Shown: positions 31,073 through 41,460, numbered from the stretch's first letter. The stretch: 64,000 bases of DNA from DATEKX01 sp963726785 (GCA_963726785.1 CAVSDJ010000005.1:62001-126000); one strand, 5' to 3'. Made by a program: numbers and translations. Notes: generated by a model not told the origin, from the letters alone.

Positions 31073-31108
31073 TCGCCATCATCACCACAGGATAAACCGA
31101 CGAAAATA

Positions 31109-32365
31109 TTATAAGGTCTTTACAGTTGGCTGGAGAGTTATCTCGGCTCGTTTCTCTTTAGCGCGATGTTCAAGGATTGTGGCCAATCGCTTTGCTTCGC
31201 ATACGGGATCAAATTTAGACTCAATCGTCCGGCGCGCGGCTAAACCAAATTGCTGCGCCCGCTGCGGATCTTCGACCATCGCCTCAAGCGATGCCGTAAG
31301 AGCCACTGCATCGCCGGGCGGGACCAGCCAGCCATTGACATCGTTGCAGATCAATTCTCTTTGGCCGTTTGTGTCGGTTGCTATTACAGGCAATCCCGTC
31401 GCCATGGCTTCCATCGTCGCATTGGCCAGTCCTTCGAACCGGCTCGGCTGGATATAAGCATCCGCGGCTTGCATAAACATCTTCACGCGTTCGTGCGAAA
31501 CAGGGCCTGCCAGATGCACGCGCCCCTTGCTTGCTTGCTTCAAGAGCTTTGCCAGCGTTCGATCTACGATGCGGCCAACGGCGATCAGTTGCCATTCGCG
31601 ATGAACCGACGCGAAACTATTCCACGCTTCGGCCAACTCATAGATGCCCTTACGTTCGATTATCGAGCCGCAAAACAAGAGCAATCGAGACTGTGCATCA
31701 AACCCGAGTCTGCGTCTGACGGCGAGCTTGTCTTTAGTCGGTCGGAATTTCTCCGCATTGCATCCGTTATAAACCACTTCGATACGGCCTGCGTAATCCG
31801 GCGCAAGCTTTTCAGCTTGATGGCGCAGCCCTTCGCAGTTTGCCACAACCGTATCGGCTTCATAAATCACGCGCTTGACATAAGGCAGACAGTGCGGATG
31901 TATCGTTTGCCAATAATGCATTTCGCTGCCACGAGCAATGGCTACGACAGGCCAGCCAAAATAATCGCGCAGCATAAGCCCAGCCGCCCCGCCTGTCCAA
32001 AGCCAGTGAGCATAGACGACGTTAACTTCCCTGTGATCAGGGTGCGTTTTGATAAATCGGATGAGCGCCTCTGCGATGGAAGGAATAATGTCATCACTGC
32101 GCATTCGTTGCTGGGAATAAAAAGTGTGAGCAATGCTGACTCCATTGCTTTCATGAGATCGAAAGACCCATCGCCGGGGATGGCGCAACCATGAGAAGCG
32201 CGCGATCCAGTCGGGAAAACCCGGAGGCCCCGGCCTGTAAGTCAGAATGCGACACTTCACACCCTGACGCGCGAGATTCATTATCTGGTTATGGATGAAT
32301 ATGCCTTCGTAAGGATCACCCGGCCATGGGTAAATCGGTGTGAGGATGAGAGCTTTAGTCTGCAT
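31109..32365 (-). CDS. Glycosyltransferase family 4 protein
   Basis: The 418-residue product has the GT-B fold of GT4: N-terminal ILTPIYPWPGDPYEGIF, and in the C-terminal domain CGSIIERKGIYELAEAW followed by the nucleotide-sugar site SRFEGLANATMEAMATGLPV with the E-x7-E pattern. It transfers a sugar from an activated donor to a growing glycan at the cytoplasmic face. It lies 44 bases downstream of a methyltransferase gene in a three-gene minus-strand run (34114 to 31109), suggesting synthesis and methylation of a surface glycan. Acceptor and donor are unknown. Confidence 0.88.
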   Translation of the reverse strand: MQTKALILTPIYPWPGDPYEGIFIHNQIMNLARQGVKCRILTYRPGPPGFPDWIARFSWLRHPRRWVFRSHESNGVSIAHTFYSQQRMRSDDIIPSIAEALIRFIKTHPDHREVNVVYAHWLWTGGAAGLMLRDYFGWPVVAIARGSEMHYWQTIHPHCLPYVKRVIYEADTVVANCEGLRHQAEKLAPDYAGRIEVVYNGCNAEKFRPTKDKLAVRRRLGFDAQSRLLLFCGSIIERKGIYELAEAWNSFASVHREWQLIAVGRIVDRTLAKLLKQASKGRVHLAGPVSHERVKMFMQAADAYIQPSRFEGLANATMEAMATGLPVIATDTNGQRELICNDVNGWLVPPGDAVALTASLEAMVEDPQRAQQFGLAARRTIESKFDPVCEAKRLATILEHRAKEKRAEITLQPTVKTL

Positions 32366-32409
32366 TGCCGTTTGCTCGCAGAAAAGTTTGTATAGAAGAA
32401 AGCGCCCCG

Positions 32410-33315
32410 CTATTGCTTCTCGATCACCAGATTGTTGATGAAAGGAGTAAAGGCAGTGATCGGCGCATCCAATAGCTTCACTCCTAAGCGATAGATCAGG
32501 AATTCAAAAACTGATCGCTTCCAGCTTCCGTGTGAAGTATAGAAGATATGCCTATCGTGCCCTTTGATTGTGTTTAAACAAACGCATCCTTCTTCACCAA
32601 GATAGTTCATGATCTCCCAATATGTAATGCCCCACGTGCCGCACTCCTCAAGCCCCAAAGACCCTTCGCTTATCCGGCGGAAAACCGTGTGTCGGCCTTT
32701 TCTTCGCGCGCGCGTATAGGCCCACTGCGAGCCGGGACTCGACCAGGGGAGCCACCATAGTTGAGTCGTGTGGAAATCAAATGGGTATAACCGATTGGGA
32801 GAGCTGTTAATGAACAAACGCCCTTGTGGCTTTAATAAGTGAAACAGAGTCTTGATTATTTTCTTCCTTAACCCTGGCCGCGTCAGCGGTATATGCTCGA
32901 TAACATCATTGGCTAATATGAGGTCAAAAGTTCCGAGTTCGTCTTTGACCTTATCAATATCGTCAGCAGAGTAAAATGCCGGACTGTTTTTGAAACCGTG
33001 CTCGCGGATTCGCTGCTTGCATATGTCAATGCTTTCTTGATCTTTGTCAAAGGCTACTACCTCATCACAAAATTGCATGAGTGCCGCAGTGGTTGCCCCT
33101 GTTCCGCACCCAAAATCCAAGACTCTCTTAGACCTCAACTTGCCGCAGTGGTATTCAATTTCGGGGCACATGTAATTTGTAAATCGAACCAGTCGGCTGT
33201 CAGGGCCACCGAGATGATCTTTCAAATACTGTTCATAATTCGGCAAGCCCATATGCTCTTGATTGAAGGCATTGATCAAGTCCTCAAAATGTTTTGAGTA
33301 TTGAAAACTACGCAT
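32410..33315 (-). CDS. Class I SAM-dependent methyltransferase (glycan cluster)
   Basis: The 301-residue protein has a Rossmann-type methyltransferase core: motif I VLDFGCGTGATTAAL near residue 65, acidic motif II VVAFDKDQ near 88, and a post-I LILANDVIEHIP near 130. The C-terminal part, with LYPFDFHTTQLWWLPW near 178, resembles methyltransferases found in polysaccharide clusters. It is flanked by a second methyltransferase 28 bases upstream and the GT4 gene downstream, so an O-methylation of a sugar is a reasonable guess. Confidence 0.8.
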   Translation of the reverse strand: MRSFQYSKHFEDLINAFNQEHMGLPNYEQYLKDHLGGPDSRLVRFTNYMCPEIEYHCGKLRSKRVLDFGCGTGATTAALMQFCDEVVAFDKDQESIDICKQRIREHGFKNSPAFYSADDIDKVKDELGTFDLILANDVIEHIPLTRPGLRKKIIKTLFHLLKPQGRLFINSSPNRLYPFDFHTTQLWWLPWSSPGSQWAYTRARRKGRHTVFRRISEGSLGLEECGTWGITYWEIMNYLGEEGCVCLNTIKGHDRHIFYTSHGSWKRSVFEFLIYRLGVKLLDAPITAFTPFINNLVIEKQ

Positions 33316-33343
33316 ATGAACTCACCCAGTGCTCGACAAAGAT

Positions 33344-34114
33344 TTAATGATAATGAACGGAGTTTGTGCGGCGTCCTACAATCACCAATCCCCATCCCAG
33401 ACCGCGAACGACCGGGATACGTGATAGTATCTCAAGCCTGCGAGCAATTTTCAAAGGCGGAATCCACGATTCCCTCACTCGACAAGCAAAGGTGTGGAAT
33501 CGCCAGCCGACAACTGATATTCCGGCTGTCGCTAAGAGGCGACGAGCGCGACGAAACGCGTAAGCTTGATTTTCAGGGAGCGATGTCTTTCCTCTGATGA
33601 GTCGCTGCAGAAATCTTTTGACCGGGCCGGATACCCACCTGTAAGGACTGAGCGCATTGTTGAATGTGATTATTATAGGCGCGCCCGGACGAAGCACTCT
33701 CGCGAACTCGTCCAAAACAATCTCTGGTTCTTCGCAATACTCTATGACACCGGAACAGATAATGCCTCCGAGAGAACTATCGGCATATGGCAGCGATTCC
33801 AAATCGCCGACCTGAAAATCGGTACTGCTTGAAAGGCCAAAGCGACCGGCATTTGCCAGACAGCGTTTGATCATATTCATTGAAAGATCAACGCCGAGGA
33901 TATAGAAATCCCTGGCCGCAACCTCGAAGGCCAATACGCCAGCCCCGCACCCGGCATCCAGCCACGGGCCGTCGCCCGGTACACAACCGAGCCGTTCCAA
34001 CTCTTCGATTATTACGTCGCGTCGTCTGATCAGATGATAGCGGCGCTTCGGGTCGAGATAACCTTCATCGAATGTGTCTACGGCGAGGTCGAAATAATCG
34101 GAGATCAATTTCAC
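33344..34114 (-). CDS. Class I SAM-dependent methyltransferase (first gene of glycan cluster)
   Basis: A 256-residue protein with SAM motif I WLDAGCGAGVLAFEV near residue 48, motif II LGVDLSMNMI near 73 and GIICSGVIEYCEEPE near 115. The core is of the UbiE/Methyltransf_11 kind. The C-terminus is basic and hydrophobic and may touch the membrane. It is the first of three co-directional genes. The nested palindromic repeats at 34205-34348 occupy its upstream region. Confidence 0.8.
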   Translation of the reverse strand: MKLISDYFDLAVDTFDEGYLDPKRRYHLIRRRDVIIEELERLGCVPGDGPWLDAGCGAGVLAFEVAARDFYILGVDLSMNMIKRCLANAGRFGLSSSTDFQVGDLESLPYADSSLGGIICSGVIEYCEEPEIVLDEFARVLRPGAPIIITFNNALSPYRWVSGPVKRFLQRLIRGKTSLPENQAYAFRRARRLLATAGISVVGWRFHTFACRVRESWIPPLKIARRLEILSRIPVVRGLGWGLVIVGRRTNSVHYH

Positions 34115-34204
34115 AAACAGGCCTTTTATTGGTAGTTGATGCGTCTAGTCAATTAATGATTTTATCGCAAAACTTGATTACGAGGTTATCAAATTTGAAA
34201 GTCA

Positions 34205-34348
34205 GTTCACCGCAGAGACGCAGAGGACGCAGAGAGATGGCGGTAGCCCGACCGTCAGGGAGGGCGCAGATTAGCCCTTGCTTACGCGCGGGCTACTGCC
34301 TCTTAGCCTCTGCGCCCCCTCTGCGTCCTCTGCGTCTCTGCGGTGAAC
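34205..34348. repeat. Palindromic repeat family 4, copy 3, interrupted by family 2
   Basis: The outer arms GTTCACCGCAGAGACGCAGA and its complement are perfect family-4 ends. Where copies 1 and 2 have an AT-rich centre, this copy contains a complete family-2 palindrome. The composite lies between the divergent methyltransferase and histidine-kinase genes, in a 349-base gap that contains nothing else recognisable. Confidence 0.8.
34239..34301. repeat. Palindromic repeat family 2, nested copy
   Basis: GGCGGTAGCCCGACCGTCAG through CGGGCTACTGCC is related to the hairpin at 13505-13566 (same ends and the same GGGCG core), but its stem is imperfect. It is inserted in the middle of a family-4 element. 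Confidence 0.7.
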
Positions 34349-34463
34349 TGATTCTAAAGTTTCGCCACTCCCAGCCACAGTTCACGGCAAAATTTGCGCG
34401 TTTCGCCACAATACGGCAGAGTACTCATTTGAAACCGCGTATAGTGTGTGACTGAAACCGGCC

Positions 34464-35649
34464 ATGAAAGTAGCCCGACAAAAGGAGAAGAGCTTATTGT
34501 CAAATTTCGTTGCAGCCGGGTTCATGCCGAAACGCGGGACAATTTGGGTTTCGTTCTTTTTGTTCTGGCTCGCGCTCGGCCTGTTTTCCGCAGGCACGTT
34601 TCTGGTCGAATTACCTCGGCTGCGTCGCACTGGACCGCCGCCGCAGGGGACGTCGAACATAGTATTGCGGCAGTTTTTATCACAGCTTGCGATCTGGCTC
34701 GTCTGGGCTGCGCTTGCGCCGGTAGCGTTATGGTTACGCCGTCGATGGCCGCTCGAACGAGGCAAGTTGAAGCGCGCGATACCTGTGCATCTGGTTGCCG
34801 TCATTCTGTTGTGCGCTGCGCATTCATTCATGGTTGTGTTGACGATGTGGCTGATTATGCAAACCGATCAACCGCTCGCCGAGCAGCAATTGACTGTGTT
34901 GCTGACTTACTGGTGGTTGCGCGACCTGCCGTTTTGCGCCTTGTTTTACGGTCTGATCTTAGGGATTGGCAGCGCGCTGGATTATTACAGGCAATTCCGC
35001 GAGCGCCAGTTGCGCGCGTCACAACTTGAAGCGCAACTTGCTCAGGCCGAGTTACAGATGCTGAAGATGCAATTGCATCCGCATTTTCTTTTCAATACGT
35101 TGAACGGGATTACCGGATTGGTGCGCGATAACGACAACGCCGCCGCTGTTGAAATGCTGGTCGGGCTGAGCGATCTGTTGCGTCAGACGCTCGACAACGC
35201 GGGCAAGCAGGAAGTGCGGCTCGGCGAAGAACTGGAATGGCTGGAGCTATATCTGAAGCTTCAACAAATTCGTTTTTCCGACCGATTGCAGGTGAGCATC
35301 AATGCAGAGCCGGAAACTTTGGATGCGTTGGTGCCTAACCTCATTACACAGCCGCTAGTCGAAAACGCCATCCGGCACGGGCTTGGGCCTCGCGCTGCTC
35401 CAGGCTCAGTCTCATTGTCGGCGCAGCGAATCAATGCGCGACTTGAGTTAAGCGTTTGCGACGATGGCGTCGGATTGCCTGAAGACTGGCACATGGCAAG
35501 CAGCAAAGGCGTAGGCTTGTTGAACACGAAAGCAAGGTTGCAACAACTCTATGGGCCGGACTTTGCGTTTGAGGTGCGCAACCGGGAACAAGGCGGCGTA
35601 GAGGCTTTATTAACTATACCGCTGCATCTGGTTTCAACTTTTGACGACG

Positions 35650-35669
<20 letters not shown>
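34464..35669 (+). CDS. LytS-type membrane sensor histidine kinase
   Basis: The 401-residue product has four hydrophobic segments in its first 175 residues (for example WVSFFLFWLALGLFSAGTF, and AIPVHLVAVILLCAAHSF). A coiled linker precedes a His_kinase domain with the phospho-acceptor in LHPHFLFNTLNGI near 207. An HATPase domain follows (QPLVENAIRHGL near 298, SKGVGLLNTKARLQQLYG near 355). This is the LytS/YpdA class that signals to LytTR regulators; the LytTR gene overlaps its 3' end by 20 bases. The signal sensed is unknown. Confidence 0.88.
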
Positions 35670-36453
<784 letters not shown>

Positions 36454-36458
36454 GCAAT

Positions 36459-38468
36459 ATGAAATCATCTTTGATATTTGGTTTTGCTTTGTTGGCGCTG
36501 ACAGGCGTTTGTACGTTAGAGGCGCAAAGTGCAGCGCAAGTTTCCAGCGCTCCGATAACGATTGGCGAGACGTGGCGAATCCATTCAAAGCGGCTCGGAG
36601 AAGACCGCGAGATTCGCGTCTACGTGCCGCATTCTTATGCCAACTCGAAACTTTCGCTTCCGGTCATCTACACGCTTGACGGTGAAGGCACTGGTCCGGC
36701 CACTGCGAGCGCCGTGCAATTTATGACCGGCTATTCCGAGTTTCCGCAAATGCCCGAAGCGCTGGTCGTCGCGGTTATCAATACCGACCGCAATCGTGAC
36801 ATGCCTATCCCGCAGATGTACGGCAAAGGCGGCGAGGAGAATTTCCTGGCGTTCCTCGCAGATGAACTCATACCCGTCGTTGAGCAGAGGTATCGCACAC
36901 AGCCGCTGCGGATACTGGTCGGCCATTCGCAGGGCGGATTGTTTGTGCATTATGCGTTGACCGCGCGACCAAAGGTATTTCAATGGTATCTCTCGATGGA
37001 CGCGCCGTTGGCGAGCTTTGTTGAGGCTCGCCCGCTCATGGAGAAAGCTCGAACGCTAATCACCAAAGACTCGAATTATCGCGGGCGGCTGGTGACGATT
37101 GAAGGGCAGCTTGGCTGGCTGAAGGAATGGCCGTCGCTCGTCGAGGCAGCGCCGAAAGGATTCTATGGCGCGCGCGTCGAAATCACAGACGAGACGCACG
37201 AAGCGATGGCATACAAAGGCATCTACGAAGGTCTCAAGCGCCTCTTTCACGACTACACGCCTGCGAACAAAGACGCAAAACTGCCGGTGCTGGAAGCAAA
37301 GTACAAGGGTCTATCGGAAGCTTATGGCTATCAGGTGGACATCCCTCAGCAAGTACTTCTGAGGTCTGCCACGCGGAACGCACAACAGCATGAGGGAGCT
37401 GAAGCGCTCAAACTCATTCAACGCGCCGTGGCGCTTTACGGTGAATCACCGACGACGAAACGAATAATTGCGGATGCGGAAGCGGCGATTAAGAAAGGGG
37501 GGCCTGATCCAAGAATTACGGAGTGGGCGAAGTTGCCGCCGCCCGATGTTGAGAAGATGAAGCCTTTTCTCGGCACTTGGGAAAGAAGTCAGGATGGCGC
37601 TAAATGGGTTATCACATTTGAGGTAAAAGATGGTGTGGTTCGCGCTCAATGTGCAGTGACCCCTCCCAGCGCGCCGCCTTTTCAACTGGAAATTCATTTC
37701 GTTCAGGTTCTCGAAGGACAGACATTGCAATGGGGAGTTCGCAACGGCAGAGGCGCAGGGGTCATGCTTTACACAGCCAAGCTGGTGGAGGGAAACACGC
37801 TTGAGGGGAGGCAAGAAGGGGTCGGCTTTGTGCATACACAGCCGCCCAGTAATTTTATTTACAAGCGGATAACCGGCGACAAGAAACCAGCGCCCGAGCA
37901 GGAATCAGAACGTAGCCGCAAGCGTGACGCGTGGCAACGGCCCGCAGAAGTTATGGACGCTTTGGCGGTGAGGCCGGGCCATCGCGTGGCGGACATCGGC
38001 AGTGGCTTCGGCTATTTCACTTTTCGCCTGGCCGCTCGCGTGGGCACGGAAGGTAAAGTCTATGCCGTAGACATCGACCAGGAGGCAATCAATAAAGTGC
38101 GGCAGCGCAAGGAACGCGAAAACCTGCAACAGGTGGAACCTATCTTGAGCGCGGAAGACGACCCGCGCCTGCCGTCTGATCTCGACGAAGTCTTGATCGT
38201 TGACACCTATCATGAATTCCGCAAGTACGACCAGATTATGCAGGCGGTCTTTCGCGCGCTGAAATCGGGCGGGCGACTTGGGATCATTGACGGCGAAGCA
38301 TCGTCGGGCAAGCTCAGAACCACCTATCACAGGTTGCACGCCATCCCACTCGAACTGGTGCGCGAAGAGATCACCCGCAACGGGTTCGTCTTCAAAGAAC
38401 GTCGGCCAGGATTCTACGACCAGGAGTATGGCAAGAAGATGTATTTTCTGATCTTCGAGAAGCCATAA
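36459..38468 (+). CDS. Exported three-part fusion: esterase-D-like hydrolase, beta-barrel-like middle, SAM methyltransferase
   Basis: ATG 36459 follows the response-regulator stop by five bases and opens a signal peptide (MKSSLIFGF, cleavage near EAQ). Residues about 35-265 are an alpha/beta hydrolase of the esterase-D group with nucleophile Ser158 in VGHSQGGL. Residues about 350-470 are beta-rich (FLGTWERSQDGAKWVITFEV), lipocalin-like in pattern. Residues about 480-665 are a class I methyltransferase (VADIGSGFGYFTFRLA, KVYAVDIDQEAI, EVLIVDTYHEF). Methyltransferases of this RDAWQRPAEV type with signal peptides occur in related bacteria, and why they are exported away from cytoplasmic SAM is unclear. 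All three parts in one 669-residue chain is unusual; I see no frameshift or stop at the junctions. Confidence 0.78.
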   Translation: MKSSLIFGFALLALTGVCTLEAQSAAQVSSAPITIGETWRIHSKRLGEDREIRVYVPHSYANSKLSLPVIYTLDGEGTGPATASAVQFMTGYSEFPQMPEALVVAVINTDRNRDMPIPQMYGKGGEENFLAFLADELIPVVEQRYRTQPLRILVGHSQGGLFVHYALTARPKVFQWYLSMDAPLASFVEARPLMEKARTLITKDSNYRGRLVTIEGQLGWLKEWPSLVEAAPKGFYGARVEITDETHEAMAYKGIYEGLKRLFHDYTPANKDAKLPVLEAKYKGLSEAYGYQVDIPQQVLLRSATRNAQQHEGAEALKLIQRAVALYGESPTTKRIIADAEAAIKKGGPDPRITEWAKLPPPDVEKMKPFLGTWERSQDGAKWVITFEVKDGVVRAQCAVTPPSAPPFQLEIHFVQVLEGQTLQWGVRNGRGAGVMLYTAKLVEGNTLEGRQEGVGFVHTQPPSNFIYKRITGDKKPAPEQESERSRKRDAWQRPAEVMDALAVRPGHRVADIGSGFGYFTFRLAARVGTEGKVYAVDIDQEAINKVRQRKERENLQQVEPILSAEDDPRLPSDLDEVLIVDTYHEFRKYDQIMQAVFRALKSGGRLGIIDGEASSGKLRTTYHRLHAIPLELVREEITRNGFVFKERRPGFYDQEYGKKMYFLIFEKP

Positions 38469-38525
38469 TTGAAAGCATTACCTGGCCGACGTCAACAGAG
38501 ACGAAATTGCTAAAGGCGATTCAAC

Positions 38526-39581
38526 TTACCCTCTGCCAGCCGTGGTCGTCTGGCGCGCTTTGTCGCTCACTCCGCTCCCTCGGTTTTCCTGAAAAGTTTT
38601 CATGACAATCTCGGTTGTCAGCGTTTTGATGGCTGTGAAGTTGCCCTCCTCGCTCTGCCCGCTTGCAGTATCCCCTTTGATCTTGATTACATCCAGAGCC
38701 GTTTTGCTTTCCCATTTCACGCGGATCTCTCCAAACTCTGGAAACCAGAAGCCCGCATCTATGATCATCTGCATATTGCCGGATGCGAGCCGAAATACGC
38801 GATGCCCTTTATAAAACATGTAGCACTGGCCGTTGCTGAGTTTCCAGACGCCGATAACATTATTCGGCGTCGGCGGCCCGGCGCTCGAATCTGAACTGTG
38901 GGCAGCCAGAGGATCATCTTTGGGCACTTTAGGCGCAGTCCCTGCCGACAGTTTATCTATATCCAACCACCCATAAAACTGGCGGCTATCCTTGGTGTCG
39001 TACCACGCGTCGCCCCTTTTCTCTACGCCGCGACTGCCTAAAATCTCGGCCTCTTGTTTGCCCACTAACCCCTGCCCCGAATTGGCAACTTCCCACGTCA
39101 TCTTGTCTTTCGCCGTGCCGGTTTTCCCCCCAAGCACCTGGTAAACATGTTCTTTATATCTTTTCTCCTTGTGAGTCTCGCTCACGCCAAATTCATTAGT
39201 GGTCGTCACGTCAACCATTACCTCCCCTTCTGAGATGAAGATCGTATCGCCTGGTTTGGGATAGATTGCTCCGCTCAGGAACTGCTCCCGGGCTGACTTG
39301 TTCGACAGCACATTTACGAATGCATGATTGTGGAAAATCTTACTAAGGTTCGCGCTATCCGTGTATTTGAAATCGGTGTCCGGCTCGTAGCGGTTGACCA
39401 GTGATTTCTCAGAGCAGCCCAATCGCCATAGCATCCAATGAGTGGGGAATCCGCAGGTCGTCCCGATGTTCGTATAATCCTTCGCTATGTGATCAAACCC
39501 TACAGTACCCTGGCCGAATGTACCTTTAGCCGGGAAATACGCCCTCAGCAATGCAACGCCTCGTTCTCTATCAAGTCCCAT
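38526..39581 (-). CDS. Orphan protein, possible papain-fold (NlpC/CHAP-like) amidase
   Basis: ATG 39581 is chosen because a full AGGAGG lies 6 bases upstream; a longer frame from 39737 lacks a ribosome site. The product is 351 residues without signal peptide. Near the N-terminus, TTCGFPTHWM places a Cys (residue 43) at a helix start. PKPGDTIFI near 109-116 and a His in YKEHVYQVL (residue 145) follow at the spacing seen in NlpC/P60 and CHAP cysteine peptidases. The C-terminal 110 residues are beta-rich (NNVIGVWKLSNGQCYMF). I therefore suspect a cysteine amidase or peptidase, but sequence similarity is too weak for a firm call. It is convergent with the fusion gene upstream and has no operon partner. 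Confidence 0.65.
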   Translation of the reverse strand: MGLDRERGVALLRAYFPAKGTFGQGTVGFDHIAKDYTNIGTTCGFPTHWMLWRLGCSEKSLVNRYEPDTDFKYTDSANLSKIFHNHAFVNVLSNKSAREQFLSGAIYPKPGDTIFISEGEVMVDVTTTNEFGVSETHKEKRYKEHVYQVLGGKTGTAKDKMTWEVANSGQGLVGKQEAEILGSRGVEKRGDAWYDTKDSRQFYGWLDIDKLSAGTAPKVPKDDPLAAHSSDSSAGPPTPNNVIGVWKLSNGQCYMFYKGHRVFRLASGNMQMIIDAGFWFPEFGEIRVKWESKTALDVIKIKGDTASGQSEEGNFTAIKTLTTEIVMKTFQENRGSGVSDKARQTTTAGRG

Positions 39582-40010
39582 GTCAGTCCTCCTGAATATA
39601 TGTCGCGCTTCGTCGAACTGCGTAGCGACAGCCGTCGTCGGCAGCATCTGATGCGCAATGCTTACTCTCTGTTTACTCCTACGGGGCGGAAGTATAAGGG
39701 CTCGGCGAAATGAAATCACCACCCATACGGGTGGCAATGTAAATCAGACCTCTTTGCGCAAAACTGCATTACTGAGAGACTGCTTTACGTCTTTATTTAG
39801 TGACACAGAGAAATAGAAGTTGAAGTGAGGCTGTGAGCTATGAATATCACCCAAAGCACCTGGTTCCCACCTTGTGCCTACCTCTTGCCCGCTACCGCCT
39901 ATTGCATGTCAAAAAAGAGACATTCAACCATGATTTGAAACGGGTCTAACAACATAGTTAACCCGCGCTACATGCATAACAAACGACGAGTTTATTGAAA
40001 GGAGAATGAA
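39582..40010. other. Divergent intergenic region
   Basis: This 429-base gap separates two orphan genes. It holds a small hairpin CCACCC-ATAC-GGGTGG at 39719-39734 and the ribosome site AAAGGAGAAT of the plus gene at its end. No further structure is recognised. Confidence 0.3.
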
Positions 40011-41447
40011 ATGCCTAAGAAATCTTCATCGCAAAAGAAAGCGGCCCCGGCTGTCGGTTTAAGAGAGTTGAAACTGGCCGATAACATCCTGGCTGCCCGC
40101 ACTCTGCGAGCTTATGCTTTACCGTATTACACCCGCGATGGTGCTGATACAGAGTATCTGATTTCCAACCCTAACCCTAATACGGTGAGTGTGCAGGTGA
40201 TGGTGTTTGGAAAAGAATGCAAAGTTACAAAGAAGCTGGAATTTGAACTCAAGTCCAATTGCACACGCTCTATAAGGTTACGGGCTATCGAACCTGAGCA
40301 CGCCGCTTTTTGTCTGGTGTTGGTCAAAGAAGGCGAATTGATTATTCATCTTCTGTACGCCAGAAAGGATGACATCGCCATAGTAGGTGGCGAGCTTGCG
40401 GGCCGAGACAACCTCTACGAATGGAAGAATGAAAAGTCTCGTACCTACGGCTTTGGCTATCGCACTGCGCCTCTCGGTCATGACAAAATGGGTGGTTCAG
40501 TTTTTGTCTCAAATCCCAATGGCGCAACCCTCACCGGCCAGATCATATTCTACGGTCAGAACTGCAAACCTGTAGAGAAGAAGCGGGTATCTATTAAGCC
40601 CGGCTGTACTCAGGAGTATCCTTTTCCAAAGGATGATTTTGGCTACGGCCTGATTGACGTCTCGGCACAGGCTGTAATTAACGTTCTGCATTTTGCCGAT
40701 AGCGCCAAGGGACTCACTACAGCCGAACTGGTGGGCGAATCGAATCAGGTAACTGTTCCTTCCGAACCGCCGCCCCCTCGCTCGAAGGTGCTATTTGATG
40801 ATACGCATGGATGCAGACCCGGTGCGGTAGGAGATTGGACTCAGTATGAAGCCGCCATAGTCGGCGCGGGTTACACGGTGGCCCATCACACAGCGGCTAC
40901 CGTTACACTTGCCGCCCTGCAGCAATACCATGTGTTTGTGGTCGCAATGGTTCACGCCAGTTATACCGCGGCAGAGAAGCAGGCTATAGTTGATTTCGTC
41001 AACGGCGGCGGCGGTCTGCTGATCGTGCAAGATTTCGGCAATGCTCCCTGGTCAGTACCCACACGAGAGGTGCTCAACCTGTTCGGAGCCAACGACGACA
41101 ACAACTTCATGCAAGACCCTACCAATCACTTTTCCCCGGGACAGTTCGACGATGTGGTGTTTGACTATCAGCGCAATTTCTTGCCGCATCCTATTGTGAA
41201 TGGCTGGAAGTCTTTTCACGTGGATGCAGCCTCTTCGCTTTCAGGAGGCGCGGGCTGGGCCACCGTCGTAGAGACCGATGACGATTCCACACCTTCAAGG
41301 CGACCGGCAGTTATCGCTCGCCCGTTCGGTAGCGGGCGCGTTGTGGCTTTCGGAGATTCCAACACCTGGGCCAACCATCTTATCGCGAACCTGGAAAACA
41401 AAACTTTCGGTGTTCGCTGCATAGAGTGGCTCCTGTTCAAGATTTGA
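40011..41447 (+). CDS. Orphan protein: two Ig-like repeats plus class-I glutamine-amidotransferase-like domain
   Basis: ATG 40011 follows AAAGGAGAATGAA. The 478-residue product has a Lys-rich start but no signal peptide. Residues about 35-135 and 145-245 look like tandem beta-sandwich repeats (YLISNPNPNTVSVQVMVFGK versus VFVSNPNGATLTGQIIFYGQ, each with a Cys after the strand). Residues about 260-478 have a flavodoxin-like pattern (KVLFDDTHG, HVFVVAMVHASYTAAEKQA, GGGGLLIVQDFGN, VIARPFGSGRVVAFGDSN) as in ThuA/DUF4350-type glutamine-amidotransferase-like proteins, without an obvious catalytic triad. It could be a ligand-binding structural protein. A terminator follows. Confidence 0.65.
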   Translation: MPKKSSSQKKAAPAVGLRELKLADNILAARTLRAYALPYYTRDGADTEYLISNPNPNTVSVQVMVFGKECKVTKKLEFELKSNCTRSIRLRAIEPEHAAFCLVLVKEGELIIHLLYARKDDIAIVGGELAGRDNLYEWKNEKSRTYGFGYRTAPLGHDKMGGSVFVSNPNGATLTGQIIFYGQNCKPVEKKRVSIKPGCTQEYPFPKDDFGYGLIDVSAQAVINVLHFADSAKGLTTAELVGESNQVTVPSEPPPPRSKVLFDDTHGCRPGAVGDWTQYEAAIVGAGYTVAHHTAATVTLAALQQYHVFVVAMVHASYTAAEKQAIVDFVNGGGGLLIVQDFGNAPWSVPTREVLNLFGANDDNNFMQDPTNHFSPGQFDDVVFDYQRNFLPHPIVNGWKSFHVDAASSLSGGAGWATVVETDDDSTPSRRPAVIARPFGSGRVVAFGDSNTWANHLIANLENKTFGVRCIEWLLFKI

Positions 41448-41460
41448 ACCGGCAATCGCA

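Noticed and set aside
31250..32194. Plus-strand ORF of 314 codons
   Set aside because: Antisense to the GT4 glycosyltransferase, whose motifs are complete on the minus strand.
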